A stretch of DNA of 64,000 bases from Eremophila alpestris peregrina. Taxonomy: Eukaryota > Chordata > Aves > Passeriformes > Alaudidae. Below the pieces are notes generated by a model, which was given only the letters and a program-made list of their open reading frames with translations, searched no databases and was not told where the DNA came from. Shown here piece by piece: positions 49,512 to 60,800 of this stretch (its first letter is position 1; each line of letters opens with the position of its first letter). Location: assembly GCA_009792885.1 (NCBI GenBank), contig WMCF01000030.1, forward strand, positions 7,444,417-7,508,416, read 5' to 3'. The translations under genes were made by a program, and so were the position numbers.

Positions 49512-51119
49512 TTAAAATTGAGAAATTAATAAGTTATTTATTATTATTATTAAATTAATTCTTAAATTGTTGTATTTACATGGTAGAAAAATCTACCATG
49601 ACTGTCAATTTGTTTTCTAGAAAGACTGAAAATGGAACAAAACTGAAGTGCATGGAACATTTAGCTTGAGCAGAGGCAACCAGTGAAACAAGGGGACATA
49701 ACCCTGTGAAAATCTGATCTAGTGGATGTCCTCACATTATACAAGTAATAAATAATCTCATATCTGTTTAGATAGAAAGTAACTGCTATAAAAATGTACA
49801 TTTTGTGTTAAGCTGTAGATAAATGTATTCAATGTAAATAGCAAACAAAACTTAACTTAAACAGACCAAAAGACTCAGCAGATACCCTGAAGTAATTTCC
49901 TCCTTATATTTACAGGCAAGTGTGTTCTCAATTTTATCTTTCTGATGAAAAGAATGAGATTTTTTTTTAACTTGGCCAAGTAATTCTAAAATCTGTCGAA
50001 AAAATACAGCCAATTTACTGTATGAAATAAATAATCTTAATGGAAGACCACTGAGTAGATTACTTCTCTGCAATTTTTATAGTAGTTTAATTTCCTCCTC
50101 TCTACTCCATATTTTCCTTAGTGTTCACTGCAGATGAGATATTTCACCACACAGAACTTCTAAAATAAGTTTTATTATTTCAAACTTCCTTTTTTATTTG
50201 TTTTGGAAAACATCCTTGGCTGCTCATGATTTTCATCTCTCTCCCTTTTTTGGATGTTCGAATTGTGTTTGTCTAGCAACTAGAGATTTAAAAATCTTTA
50301 AGCATTTTTAAGCCTATCTCAAGGACATACAATTTTTTGAGTGGGGTGATCAGTAACATTTCAAAGAGCTAATAACTAGAAGAGTGCCTGGAATCATAGT
50401 TAATTTGTGAGAATAAAATCTTATGTATAAAATGTTTTGTGAATTGGCCATTTTGACTGGCATAATTTCTGTATGGGAGTTGTGAATTAAAGAAAGTGAT
50501 GTCTTGTCACAGGGTTCAAAAGCAAAACAGAAGCAACTCCTCTGCCAAATGAGTTGAACCAAAACTTGTTCTTGAGAGGGTGCTATGTCCAGGTCTGACT
50601 ATAACTGTTTGGAACTCTCTCTCTGTTCCTTTTTTTAAATGTCACATTTGCTCAACCCAATAACTCCCAAAGCAATAATTTTTGGTAGTTTGTTTACTGG
50701 GGATTATTTTCGTATGTTTTGGTTGTGGCTTTTTTTTTTTTCCCTGCCTTGTTTTACCTCTAAATTTATGAAACTGATTGTTTGGAACCCATATCTTGTA
50801 CAGAATTTGGACAGTTCAGATGAAGGCAAATCCTACCCCATTGCTACACACATACAGATTGATTTAATAAGCACCGGTTAGAAAATAAACATATTCATCA
50901 TTACGCAGAATTTAACCTTTCTGTACAAATCTATTGGCAATTCTTACAGGGTTTCAAGAAGATAAGCAATTCTACCTAACACTTATCCAAGAGATTGAAA
51001 TTCATTTGAATTGCATTATAGGGCTAGAGCTTTAACAGCCAAAGAAGTGTGTGTCCCATGTTTTCCATTCCATTCATTTCCATTGCTGCTATTAAACAGC
51101 AATCAATATCAGATTATTG
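49512..51119. other. Non-coding AT-rich DNA
   Basis: AT-rich unique sequence starting with a short TTA-rich tract (49535-49552). A perfect 9-bp hairpin CATGGTAGA/TCTACCATG with a 4-base loop lies at 49579-49600. Frames are at most 80 codons and unrecognised. Confidence 0.5.
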
Positions 51120-51430
51120 ACATATTTAGGCATCTTAAATTCTGACTGAAAAAGAATTATGCAAATATCAATTGAAAGATTTCAATTTAAAATTGATTTC
51201 CAATTTCCACTTTTTCTGTTGGAGGAATCATTATGCATATAATTAGAGATGAACTGTGCATGTTCCAGATATACCTCACTCCTGTTGGCTTTATTGTGGT
51301 TCAATTGGCCCCCATTAAAAAAAAAAAAGAAATAAAGAAAACTAAAAATGTGTTCATTTGTGCTTCAATCACAAATTGAAACAAATAATAAAATTAGCAT
51401 TTCTTTTGAACATAAATGTATTTGATTTTT
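51120..51430. promoter_or_regulatory. Candidate POU/homeodomain enhancer-like block
   Basis: Contains a perfect POU octamer ATGCAAAT at 51159-51166 and a composite ATTATGCATATAATTAG at 51230-51246. AATTGAAAG/TTCAATTT pairs and ATTGTGGTTCAATTGG (with a RUNX-type TGTGGT) near 51294-51309 follow, then AAATTAGCATTTC near 51390. Only one A12 run interrupts it. No frame or repeat explains the region. Such dense octamer and TAAT content is typical of deeply conserved neural or developmental enhancers, but conservation is untested. Confidence 0.28.
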
Positions 51431-52209
51431 TTTCTTAATATGTTATATCCTAGTTTAATACATACTTGCTTTTTGACCTGATCAGGTCTGACCATTCCAA
51501 AATCACTGCTTATTACACTATCCCATATAATTTTCCAACCAGTCAAATACTTTGCTTCTTGAGTGGGCTATATTTTTAATTGGTAAAATGTCAAACTCAT
51601 GAAAACCAAAAATTTCAAACTGAGGAAGCAGATCACTGTTAGTGAACAGTATATCACAAAGATGAAATTGCTTTAGGCAAGAATTTTAAAAACAGTTTCC
51701 TTAAATTTTGTCTCAAGTCCATATGCAAAGCAAAGGAATAGAAAGCCTAAAGCAATATTGTCTCCCATTATCTAGTCTACTTTGGTGCTAGATTGTAACT
51801 TTTTTTCCATTAATCTGTTGTTGACTCATGTTCCAGGCTCAAAAGTCAGATAGGCTTCAGATTCTTCTAATTATTATCCCTTCAAATATGCATTAAATTT
51901 TTACAGTGTTTTTTGTAGAGTTCACCATTTTCCTTTTGTCTCCTTGGTGTTATCACATGGAATGTGACTTACATGTAAGTGGAGAGCACTTTTATTTGAA
52001 TGAAAAATGTAGGGCAGTGTTAAACAAAAGGGTAGGGAAGGATATTTTTATTCTTGTTGACTGCAGTGGTTGACAATGTTGGGGAAATGCAACTTCATCA
52101 GTAAGTCAGTAAGTTGTTAGAAGAATGGGGTTGGAGATTTGGCATGCACAGACATGCAAGTGGAATTATGCTGTCTGTTGGGAGGTATTTATCCTATACT
52201 TCATGCAGA
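51431..52209. other. Non-coding AT-rich DNA
   Basis: Unique sequence between two enhancer-like blocks. No frame, RNA gene or repeat was recognised. Confidence 0.45.
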
Positions 52210-52570
52210 GCAGAATTAGAAGGTGAAATGGTATTAAAAATTGCCAAGTCTAGAGACAGATCTTCGCATGTTATTTGATTCATTAGAGAAAATTAGTAAG
52301 GCAATGACGAAGCTGCCACTAAAGAAAGACTTTATATGACTGCATTCATCTGGTGGTAGACAATTTTCTGGACTTTTTCAAGGCTTTAATCAGAATTAAA
52401 TTCTTAATGCACAAAATTGATAAAGCAACTCCTAAGCTGGAAAGAAAAGGCAACATATGAAGCAGAGAAAGTATGTAGTCATTTAGGCATGATGAAGTGT
52501 TGGCAGAATTCTCTTAATTAAGCACAACCAAAGCCATCAGTAAAATGTAATAGATTACAGAAAAAAAATT
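52210..52570. promoter_or_regulatory. Candidate enhancer-like block
   Basis: A repeat-free block with an E-box CATCTG (52347-52352 region), GGCTTTAATCAGAATTAAAT, CTTAATGCACAAAATTGATA and CTCTTAATTAAGCACAACC (52511-52529; NKX/homeodomain-like TTAATTAAG plus a RUNX-like AACCA). TGTAATAGATTACAG closes it. No open frame of interest. The composition contrasts with the flanking low-complexity TAA-rich DNA. Role inferred only. Confidence 0.25.
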
Positions 52571-55500
52571 AAATTCCTCAAATACAACAAATTTTTTTAT
52601 CTAACTTTTAAAAAGTCTTGGTTTTCTAAAAGAATTATTTTGATCTCTATCAAATAGAATTTTCTCATTAGAGAGATATCAATATACTTTTTGCTGTTGA
52701 TATATTAGTAGTAATAATAAATAATAATAATAATGAACTCAGGAAATAATGACCTGTTTAATTTTATTCTCGACATAATATATGATAATGCTTGCATTGG
52801 TATCAATATATAGTAATAGTAATAATATTATAATAGCAATCTAGCAATATCCTTCAAGTAAAGTAATCCCCCAGTGAGTCCTTTTACAATGCATGAGAAA
52901 GCCATGTCCTTGTAAACTGGGTTTATTTGGATTTGGAAAAATTATTTAAGATACTTTTTCAGATGCCAATTTTCCCAAAGTTTAAGGATTTATTACCTCC
53001 CAATTATCTTGTATTAGTAATTCTGCAAATTCCTTGTCTCCTGCTGAGCATGAAGACATTATAGAATCTGACCAGCATTATAATTCACCACATTTCTGAA
53101 TACTTTTTCTAAACTATTCTTAAATGTAAATCAAATGTGGAAATGAGATTTATATATGAATTATAAATTTTAATAGAAGATGCTTGTTCGAGCTCTAAGC
53201 TTCTGCATATTCCACATGGACTTAATCAGTGTTCAGTTATTTCTGTATCTATGTGTAGTATTTAGTCTCTAGATACTCTTAAACAGTTTAACATTGTTGG
53301 GAAAATGTATTTTTTTCCCTTATTAACTTGGCTTTCCTTTCATAATGAAATTCTTAGCCAAGAACAATACAAATAACCTCCAGCTGTTTCTGTCCAATTT
53401 GTCATTATTTATTTCATTGCATGTTAAGAACACCGATTAGCAGTCCTTTGTTTTTCATCAGCCCCCAACCTAGATGGTTCAAACACAAGAATATTGATGC
53501 AAAACAATGACACATCCCTGCAGTGGGAGAGTGAAAACCAATTTCCTACCCCAACCCAGCGGGGCTGCTTCAGCCATGGACACTCTGCATGTTGTAATGA
53601 CATCCTTCTACAAACAACCCCAGTTTCCAGAGCACACCCACACACTTGGCTCTTCAGCTGCTTGCATGATTCAAAATCTTTCTTCTCTTTGTCTATGGTC
53701 AAACTGATCAGTGTTCTTACTCTTACACAATGGATCAGGATGTAGAAGTATGAATTGTTTATCTTTCCACTGGGAATGATCTGGACCCCTCTTCTCCTTC
53801 ATCTGTCTTGCTGATAAAAGATGTAACATGTTAAAACAACCATTACCACATCAGATTAAATATCCATTTAATTAAGTCCCTGATGATACCTCACATCAAG
53901 TGGCTGGAGAAGAGTGAATGCTTTCAAGAAGAAAATAGGAATTATTTTTGAGGTCTAATAATTTCAGTCTACAGCAATTTGACAGTCATTATTTACTTTT
54001 ATGAGAGAGAAATTGTGTCTTTCCATTTAATTGCCTTGTTAGAGATTTCTTTCTTATTTTCTTACAATCATTTTTTTGAAGTGATAGAGACTTAATATTC
54101 ACAGAATGATGTAATAAATTTTATGACATCAACTTTATGACTTTATGACTTTTTGCTGTTAATACTGCTGTGGTTATTGTAATTTTAGGAAATTCTTATT
54201 ACAATTTATAAACTGTGCTTTTTGTTCCTCCATTATTGGCAGAGGCAGGGTGAAAGGGAGTAGCTATTTGGACTTTAGTTCCCAGTGGTTGTTAAAACCA
54301 GCACAGTACCCCAAGTTACTTCAGGGTAATGAAACCCTGAAGTCATGTTTTTATGATGCAGTTTTTAAAACTGAATATATCTGTATGACATGAAAATCTG
54401 TGTTTAATAAGTATCTAGAACTTCTCTGTTAATCAAATCAGAAATTCTTCTAGTGGTTAGAGGTGAACAAAACAATTTTCTTACAGATCTCTATGAACTG
54501 AGCTAGCATGAAATAATGTCTACCTTACCACTTACAAGACATGAATACACAAATTTTTCCACATTAATTTCTGTTTAGGCAATATTTTAGGGATTTAGAA
54601 TATATACTGTGAGTAATAATATTTTTGAGAAGTATATTTAATCAAAATCATATAAGTTTGCTTCAGCTTTGTTGGATTAATTGTCAATACATATTTCTAG
54701 CTAAATTATATCTCTTATAAAAACAGATTGTTTCTCAGTCTTTGCTTAGGAATAATTTGAATTTCTGTAATTGTTTCAAATATCTTAGACAATTATTTTA
54801 GAAAACAAATCAAAAGGTTTAATTTTTAAATTTTTTTTCTGATACAATTCAGTCTCACCATACCAGCATGTGCAATTTTGTAAAAATCATCAAGTGTTGG
54901 CATAAGTGAGAATGAACACCCATATAGTTCAACTATTTTGTGGGTTATCAGTGCAGCATGTACTTTTAGGCTATACTCATTCCCCTTTTTAGTGTTGACA
55001 CCTATGCACTCAGTGTTACTTTTCAAAAGGAGGAAGTCTGTCAGCAAGGTTTTTTTTCATGGTAACCAGACTACTTTTCCTGGACCCTAAGGAAGCCAGG
55101 AGAACTTCCTTTTCACGTTTGCACATTTGTTTTGACCAATCTGTATTCTAATTTTGTAACATTTCAGAACTGACTTCAGCTGGGTGAGGAGAGTCCACGT
55201 TTACAATAAGATGGCAACTAGAGAGAGTGGGATGCTGCAAACACCCTTGCTCTTCCCAGTGGTTTTACAGAGACTATTAATTCAAATTCAGGGTCTACCA
55301 CATGGGTCTTCAAATGTTTTTACTTCATTTACCTCAAAAAGGCTCTAAAACAGATGCTCAAACTGTACCTACAAATTCGAAGACATTTTTAATTTAAGCT
55401 ATCTATTATTTCCAACGTGTGCATAGTTTTGACAATACTTGCCTTAACATTTACTCAGAATCTGACTGTGTTCACTGTGCTGGAACAACTCCACTTGTCT

Positions 55501-55669
55501 AAAATACTACAATTTTCTGTTGTAAAAGCAATGCTTACCTGCACATAAAAAAAATTACTAGTGATTTTTCTCAAAGGAATGAGAAGGAACATAAGAGGAA
55601 CATATTAAAATTGACTAGGTCCAGTCTTCACTGGAAGTAAACTTCTGTCAGGAAGTTTAAAAGTCTGTC
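52571..55669. other. Non-coding AT-rich DNA
   Basis: Unique sequence with imperfect (TAA)n at 52712-52734, a GC-richer patch at 53500-53680 (overlapping frames of 92, 83 and 66 codons, none recognised), tandem TTTATGAC units near 54133-54150 and a 10-bp hairpin at 54318-54343 (ACTTCAGGGT/ACCCTGAAGT, 6-base loop). No repeat family was recognised. Confidence 0.45.
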
Positions 55670-55950
55670 TTTGAAAGGCTAAAAGAATTGGGATTATTCA
55701 CCTGGAAAAGAGGCTTCAGGGTGATCTAATTGCAGCCCTTCAGTACCTTTCTTACATAAAAGATATGGAAAGATATTATTTGGAAAGGCACATAGTGACA
55801 GGACAAGGGGGAATGACTTCAAACTGAAAGAGGACAGAAAGAACTGCTCTAGTGAAAGGTGCCCCCAGCCCCCGCCATGGCAGGGGTTTGGAAATACATC
55901 ATCTTTAAGGTCCCTTCCAACCCAAACTATTTAATGATTTTGTGATTCTG
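55670..55950 (+). mobile_element. CR1 LINE, internally deleted
   Basis: Begins TTTGAAAGGCTAAAAGAATT with GGGATTATTCACCTGGAAAAGAG (the antisense-free FSLEKR-type block, diverged) and continues GTGACAGGACAAGGGGGAAT, GACTTCAAACTGAAAGAGGA. It then jumps to GGTGCCCCCAGCCCCCGCCATGGCAGGGG and the tail TCTTTAAGGTCCCTTCCAAC, ATGATTTTGTGATTCTGAG. In complete CR1 copies roughly 200 bases normally lie between the AAACTGAAAGAGG block and the tail, so an internal deletion is evident near 55848-55862. Confidence 0.9.
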
Positions 55951-57599
55951 AGAAAACAAAAACATTCATTCTGTGCAGAACAGGAGATAAAAGGGGGGCA
56001 AACCCAAAAATATATGGCAGATGTAAATAATTTTGCCTCATTTTCCAAAGTTAGAAGCTTAGATTTGGTGATTATGAAGAGGAGGTAATTATTTTACCTA
56101 AGATTAGTTATTATTTGGTGCAGAATGCCACAAAACTCCCTCAACAAATTCTTGACATTTCCATACTTTAGTGCACATTTGAAACAACATCAAATTGCAA
56201 ATTGTCAAATAAATTGAAACCAAGTACACCATGTAGGCCAAATGCCTCTTTTTCTGACAGTATAAGAATCTTAGAATATTAGTAACTTATTGTTTTAACT
56301 TTGAGTATTGAATTTTTTGCTTAGTTAATAAAAAAATCTTTTGATATATTTGCAAGTCTGTAGCAATTTGCAAATTGCTACATATCCTCATTGTTCTTTA
56401 AAATTGATTTTATTGCAGATCGTGAGTTTAATCAAAGAAAAGTCTGAATTTCTAAAAGCAAAATAGTACTTTACTCCTAATCCATTTTAGTGCACTCCAT
56501 CCTTGAATCCTTAGTATTAATTGATGAGTCACAGAGTGATTTCAGAAAGTAAAATACCAACCTGGAATCCCAGGCCTGTTAAAGATTGTGTGGGTTTTTT
56601 AAAAACTTTTAGGCGACAGTTTCAAAGCCATAGATTTTCAGGAAACATGGATAGAACCTGAGACAATTTGGTACTCTGACATTTGTTCTAACTCGTAAGA
56701 CATTGTTGGGCAGTTGTTTAAATTCTTAGATCAGGTAGTCTGATAATAAACTCATTTGTGGTCTGGCTCTGGTGATGAGTCTCAGAATTCATTAAAACTA
56801 GAAAAATTCACTTCTTGGAGGAAAAGGTTTTTCCTAGAGCTTTAGGTTCGAGATAAACCAGAAGAACATTATATTTCCAATAGGGGCAAGAGCTTTTTAA
56901 GCACTGACAGGTTAAAAAAATTGATTTATTTGAAACAAGAATGTGATATTACTTTTAGGGAATAAATATAAAAATATTCTTCTTAAAGTTTAATGTTTGA
57001 TGGAAAAAAAAAATAGACCCTTTAAAACCCAACAGCAATCTGAAGCACCTTAGGAAAGTGAAGTACTACATTTTCATTCTCTCTCTGCTACGAAAACACA
57101 TTGTCTACAAGATAACTTCTATGGTGTTAATTATATATTAAAAATGCTTTCTGGGGGAATATGCTGTGACTTGACATACTTATTTGTGACCTAAATCTGT
57201 GCATACTGTTTTTGATTAATAAATAATAACTCGAAATCTTGCAAGTGAAGGCTATGGAGTAAGATAAAACAAGTCTTCTTATTTTTTCCTCACTGATGAT
57301 TCACATTTCCTTTTTTTCACTTGGGAATAAGACCTGAAATTTTGAAATGCAGAACACATCCCATAATTTTTACAAAGGATTTAAATTTATAATTATCTGC
57401 TTCTTTTCTACTACTCTAGCAACAAATATAAATTTCCTTCTCTTCAGCACATCCTGGATATCTATTTTTATAATTTACATATTTTATTAGTAATACTTTT
57501 GCTGAAGAGTGACTAAACAGTTTGAGATAGAGAGTAGTTCTGGGCTAAGAGTAATTTTATTTCTGCCAGTGCAAATCTGTGTTATCTTTGTTGAAAATT
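55951..57599. other. Non-coding AT-rich DNA
   Basis: AT-rich unique sequence. GGTTCGAGAT at about 56846 faintly resembles a tRNA B box, but no tRNA fold surrounds it. No gene or repeat was recognised. Confidence 0.5.
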
Positions 57600-57890
57600 A
57601 ATTATTCCTTTAAATACATAGCAATGTCTCCAGTGAGATAATTCTTAATATTTTTTTTGTGTTCTTGCTCCACTTCTGAACTTTCAGAGCCATATAGGGA
57701 TCCAAGAGAAGAGGAGCAGACAATAATTTTAGTTATCCAAGTGACAGCAAGGAAGCAAGAGGAAAAGACAGACAGCCTGGGGCCACCAAGCATCCAAACC
57801 CCATTTTATTAAAGATAGCTGGGAGAAATGTGTCAATCAATCACATCAGTACAGCAGGAGAATTTTACAGCCAGGAAGAAGGGAAATATA
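57600..57890. other. Repeat-free block with TALE-like motif
   Basis: Contains TGTGTCAATCAATCACATC at 57821-57839, matching PBX/HOX-type TGATTGAT cores on the opposite strand. A 63-codon minus frame is unrecognised. It could be regulatory DNA; evidence is slight. Confidence 0.15.
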
Positions 57891-60800
57891 CCACTGAGTA
57901 ATTTTCTGAAATATTCAGTCAAATACTGATTGTATTGACTGTATGCCAAGTAACAGAGTATAAATAACTGTGTTGGTCATATATCCACTAAGGAACAGTA
58001 GGAGTTAACTAGAACACTTAAATAACCATAGAAATAGAGTATTTCTCATATTGGTTAAAAGCAGATAATGGTTCTTATCCAAAGTTTATGGTGTTGATTT
58101 TTTTTTTCTCCCATTGCCTTCAAGAAATTTTCTGACTTCTTTTTTAGTATTAGTAATGGCCTACAACATAATTTCAAAGTTGAAATCTTTCTCTTAGTCT
58201 ACCTTGAATTCCTTGGTTACACATTCAATTCTGAAGATGCCCCTGCAATTTGGAGCTGTCTTTTTAATCTCCTTCTCAAGAAATACTTCCAAGAGGACAC
58301 AAAATTTAAAGAGCTGCTGCTGCTGCAATATCCTGGAAGCCAAAATGAGACTGGCAAGCAACGTGTCTGGACCCTGGAATGGAAAATGGAAGAAGCATTA
58401 TTAGAAAATCACCAGTAGCAATTTGAACTGTGAATTATGCTGTCAATAGTGCTCCCAAGATATGAGTACTAAATATATTCTTCAGGGCTCTCTATTTCAC
58501 TGTTTCTTAGCCTCAGAAAAAAGCCTATCAAAGCTTACAGACACCTAAAAAATCCAATTTAATTCCAGCACTTGGTCACAAGAAGGGAAAGCCTTACGCT
58601 GAAATCTGTGCATTTTCATCTGATGAAGGAAGAAAAGAGAGAAGAAACTTTGGAGTAGGAAACTTTGAGACACTTATGCAATTTCTTACCCTGAAAAGGA
58701 TAACGTGAATCACAAGTGTCACCTAAATTCCTTGACTCATCAACATTCACAGAATAGATCAGACAAATCACAGTCTTGGCTGATTGTTTACTTCCATTCC
58801 TGTGATGAACACTCAGGATTGGACGATTTAACAAGACACCCTGTAACAAATACTTTCTCTGGAACAGGTGCAGGATATAAAAAATCTATTCTTGTCATGG
58901 TAGTTAATCAGAGAGATGAGAGAACTAGGATCTTTCTTTTGCACAAGACATTTAGGCCAATGACAAAAAGAAGTAAATGTGGTCAAACCTTGTTATTTTG
59001 GTACTGGAAAGACCAGCTGGTCCCTGAAATGCATCTTGTTGACATCAGCTTAAAAAGAAAGAGTAACTTACATCAGAATTCATAGTGCTGTACAATTACA
59101 AGTCCAAACCTGAAGAAAAAGTCATGGGGATTTCTTTGAAATAAACCAGCCATGCTGCTGAAAACTGCTTTTAGGCTTTTATTTCAAAAAGACCAAAACA
59201 GAGCTCACAGCTATCGAATTCCTTACATATAAATTACAAATCTCTCTCAAACTGTCATTTACAGTGAATTTTGCTGCTTATTTTATACATCTATGTTCTA
59301 GAAATTAAAAAATATACTGTCAGGTTCACATTGAAATCAAACGCATTCCTTAGTGACTAATAGATTTAATTGCCTTCCAGAACAAACATGATGAATGTTT
59401 AAAAACATCCTTTCATTTTAAATGAAGAAGTGGATTAAGGCTAATTGGAGCCTTATCAACCAAATGTTATCTACACATGAGGGACTGATTCTTTGTCTTC
59501 TTTCAACAGTTCTTGCTTTAAGTCAGATAATCTCTAAAACTGGTCTTCCTTTCACCACTTCTGAAATCCCTCTGCCCTACTTTTTCAGGCATTTCCAAAG
59601 ACTTTAGCCCCACTTTTCTAAGCCCAAACTTGAAGGTTGAAGAAAGGAAATGTAATGTGTGGAACCACAAAGTTTTATCAAAGCCATTTGATAAATACAT
59701 AAAAAAAGTGTTACATCCGCTATAAAATTTGATTGTTGTTAATTAAAATATTTTATCTTATAAATAAAATATCATTTATCAGAAACAATTATTATATAAT
59801 AAATAGATAAACTTCTATAGATACAAAATTTAACATCTTAATAGAAGAAATTTTTTATTCAGTTCTCTTATATTTTTAAATTAATTTTTTTTTCCATATT
59901 GGGAGGTGTCTTCCTCTATTCCTCGTTCTGAAAATTTTCTGACAGCTTTGAATTTATTTTTTTTCAAATTTGTCTTACATTATGAAATTTGATAAGTCTA
60001 ACCCTTTCATGCAACTCATTCAGGATCATTGATTAAACATTTTCCAAGTAGAAACATTTTGTGAAAAGATCTTATTCAGGTGCATTAATGACAATGAACA
60101 AATCTTTACCTTCATCTTGTATTCCTAAGAACTTTAAAACTAATTTATATTCTAGTTGGACTTTGAAAATGTTTTTCTTAATTAGCTCTTAACATTTTTT
60201 AATGGGAAATATTATTTTCTTTCTTGTTAACCTCTCTCATATTTATTTTTATTTTTATTTTTAATTTTATTTGAAGTGAATGTTACCAGAAATAGGTAAA
60301 AGTGAATGTTTTATCTCAGGAATTTCACTAAAGCATCCTCCCAAGTTACAACATTGTTTCCAAGTCTCACAGAACTCTGCAGATGTTTTGGATACAGATG
60401 AAATAATGCATTAATCTTTCTAGTCATTTTTCAGTGGTTTAGACTCATTCCAAGTCTTTGGGTTCATCAGATTTTTAACACACTGAAGTACCGTGCAAAA
60501 ATAACTTCTGTTGTTAATGCTCTGTGCTTCAGCTAACCAGGATAACACCCATCTCCAAGCTGTTCAAACTACAGAGAAATGATTGAGCAAATATATTCAG
60601 CCTGTACAAAAATGCTGCTTAATGTTCCCTGAGAAGCTGACATTATAGAGAAAACTGTAATACAGTCAGAAATAAGGTGAGTCTTACTACCTTTATACTC
60701 ACTTCAACCAATGTACTCTAATTGAGGAAATATATACAAATAAAGAAGAATACCATGTTTGCTAAAAAACACCCAGTTGCTCATTTCTTTAGAATTCAAG

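Noticed and set aside
56840..56866. tRNA B-box-like GGTTCGAGAT
   Set aside because: The second half of the box does not match and no A box or cloverleaf pairing is found upstream.
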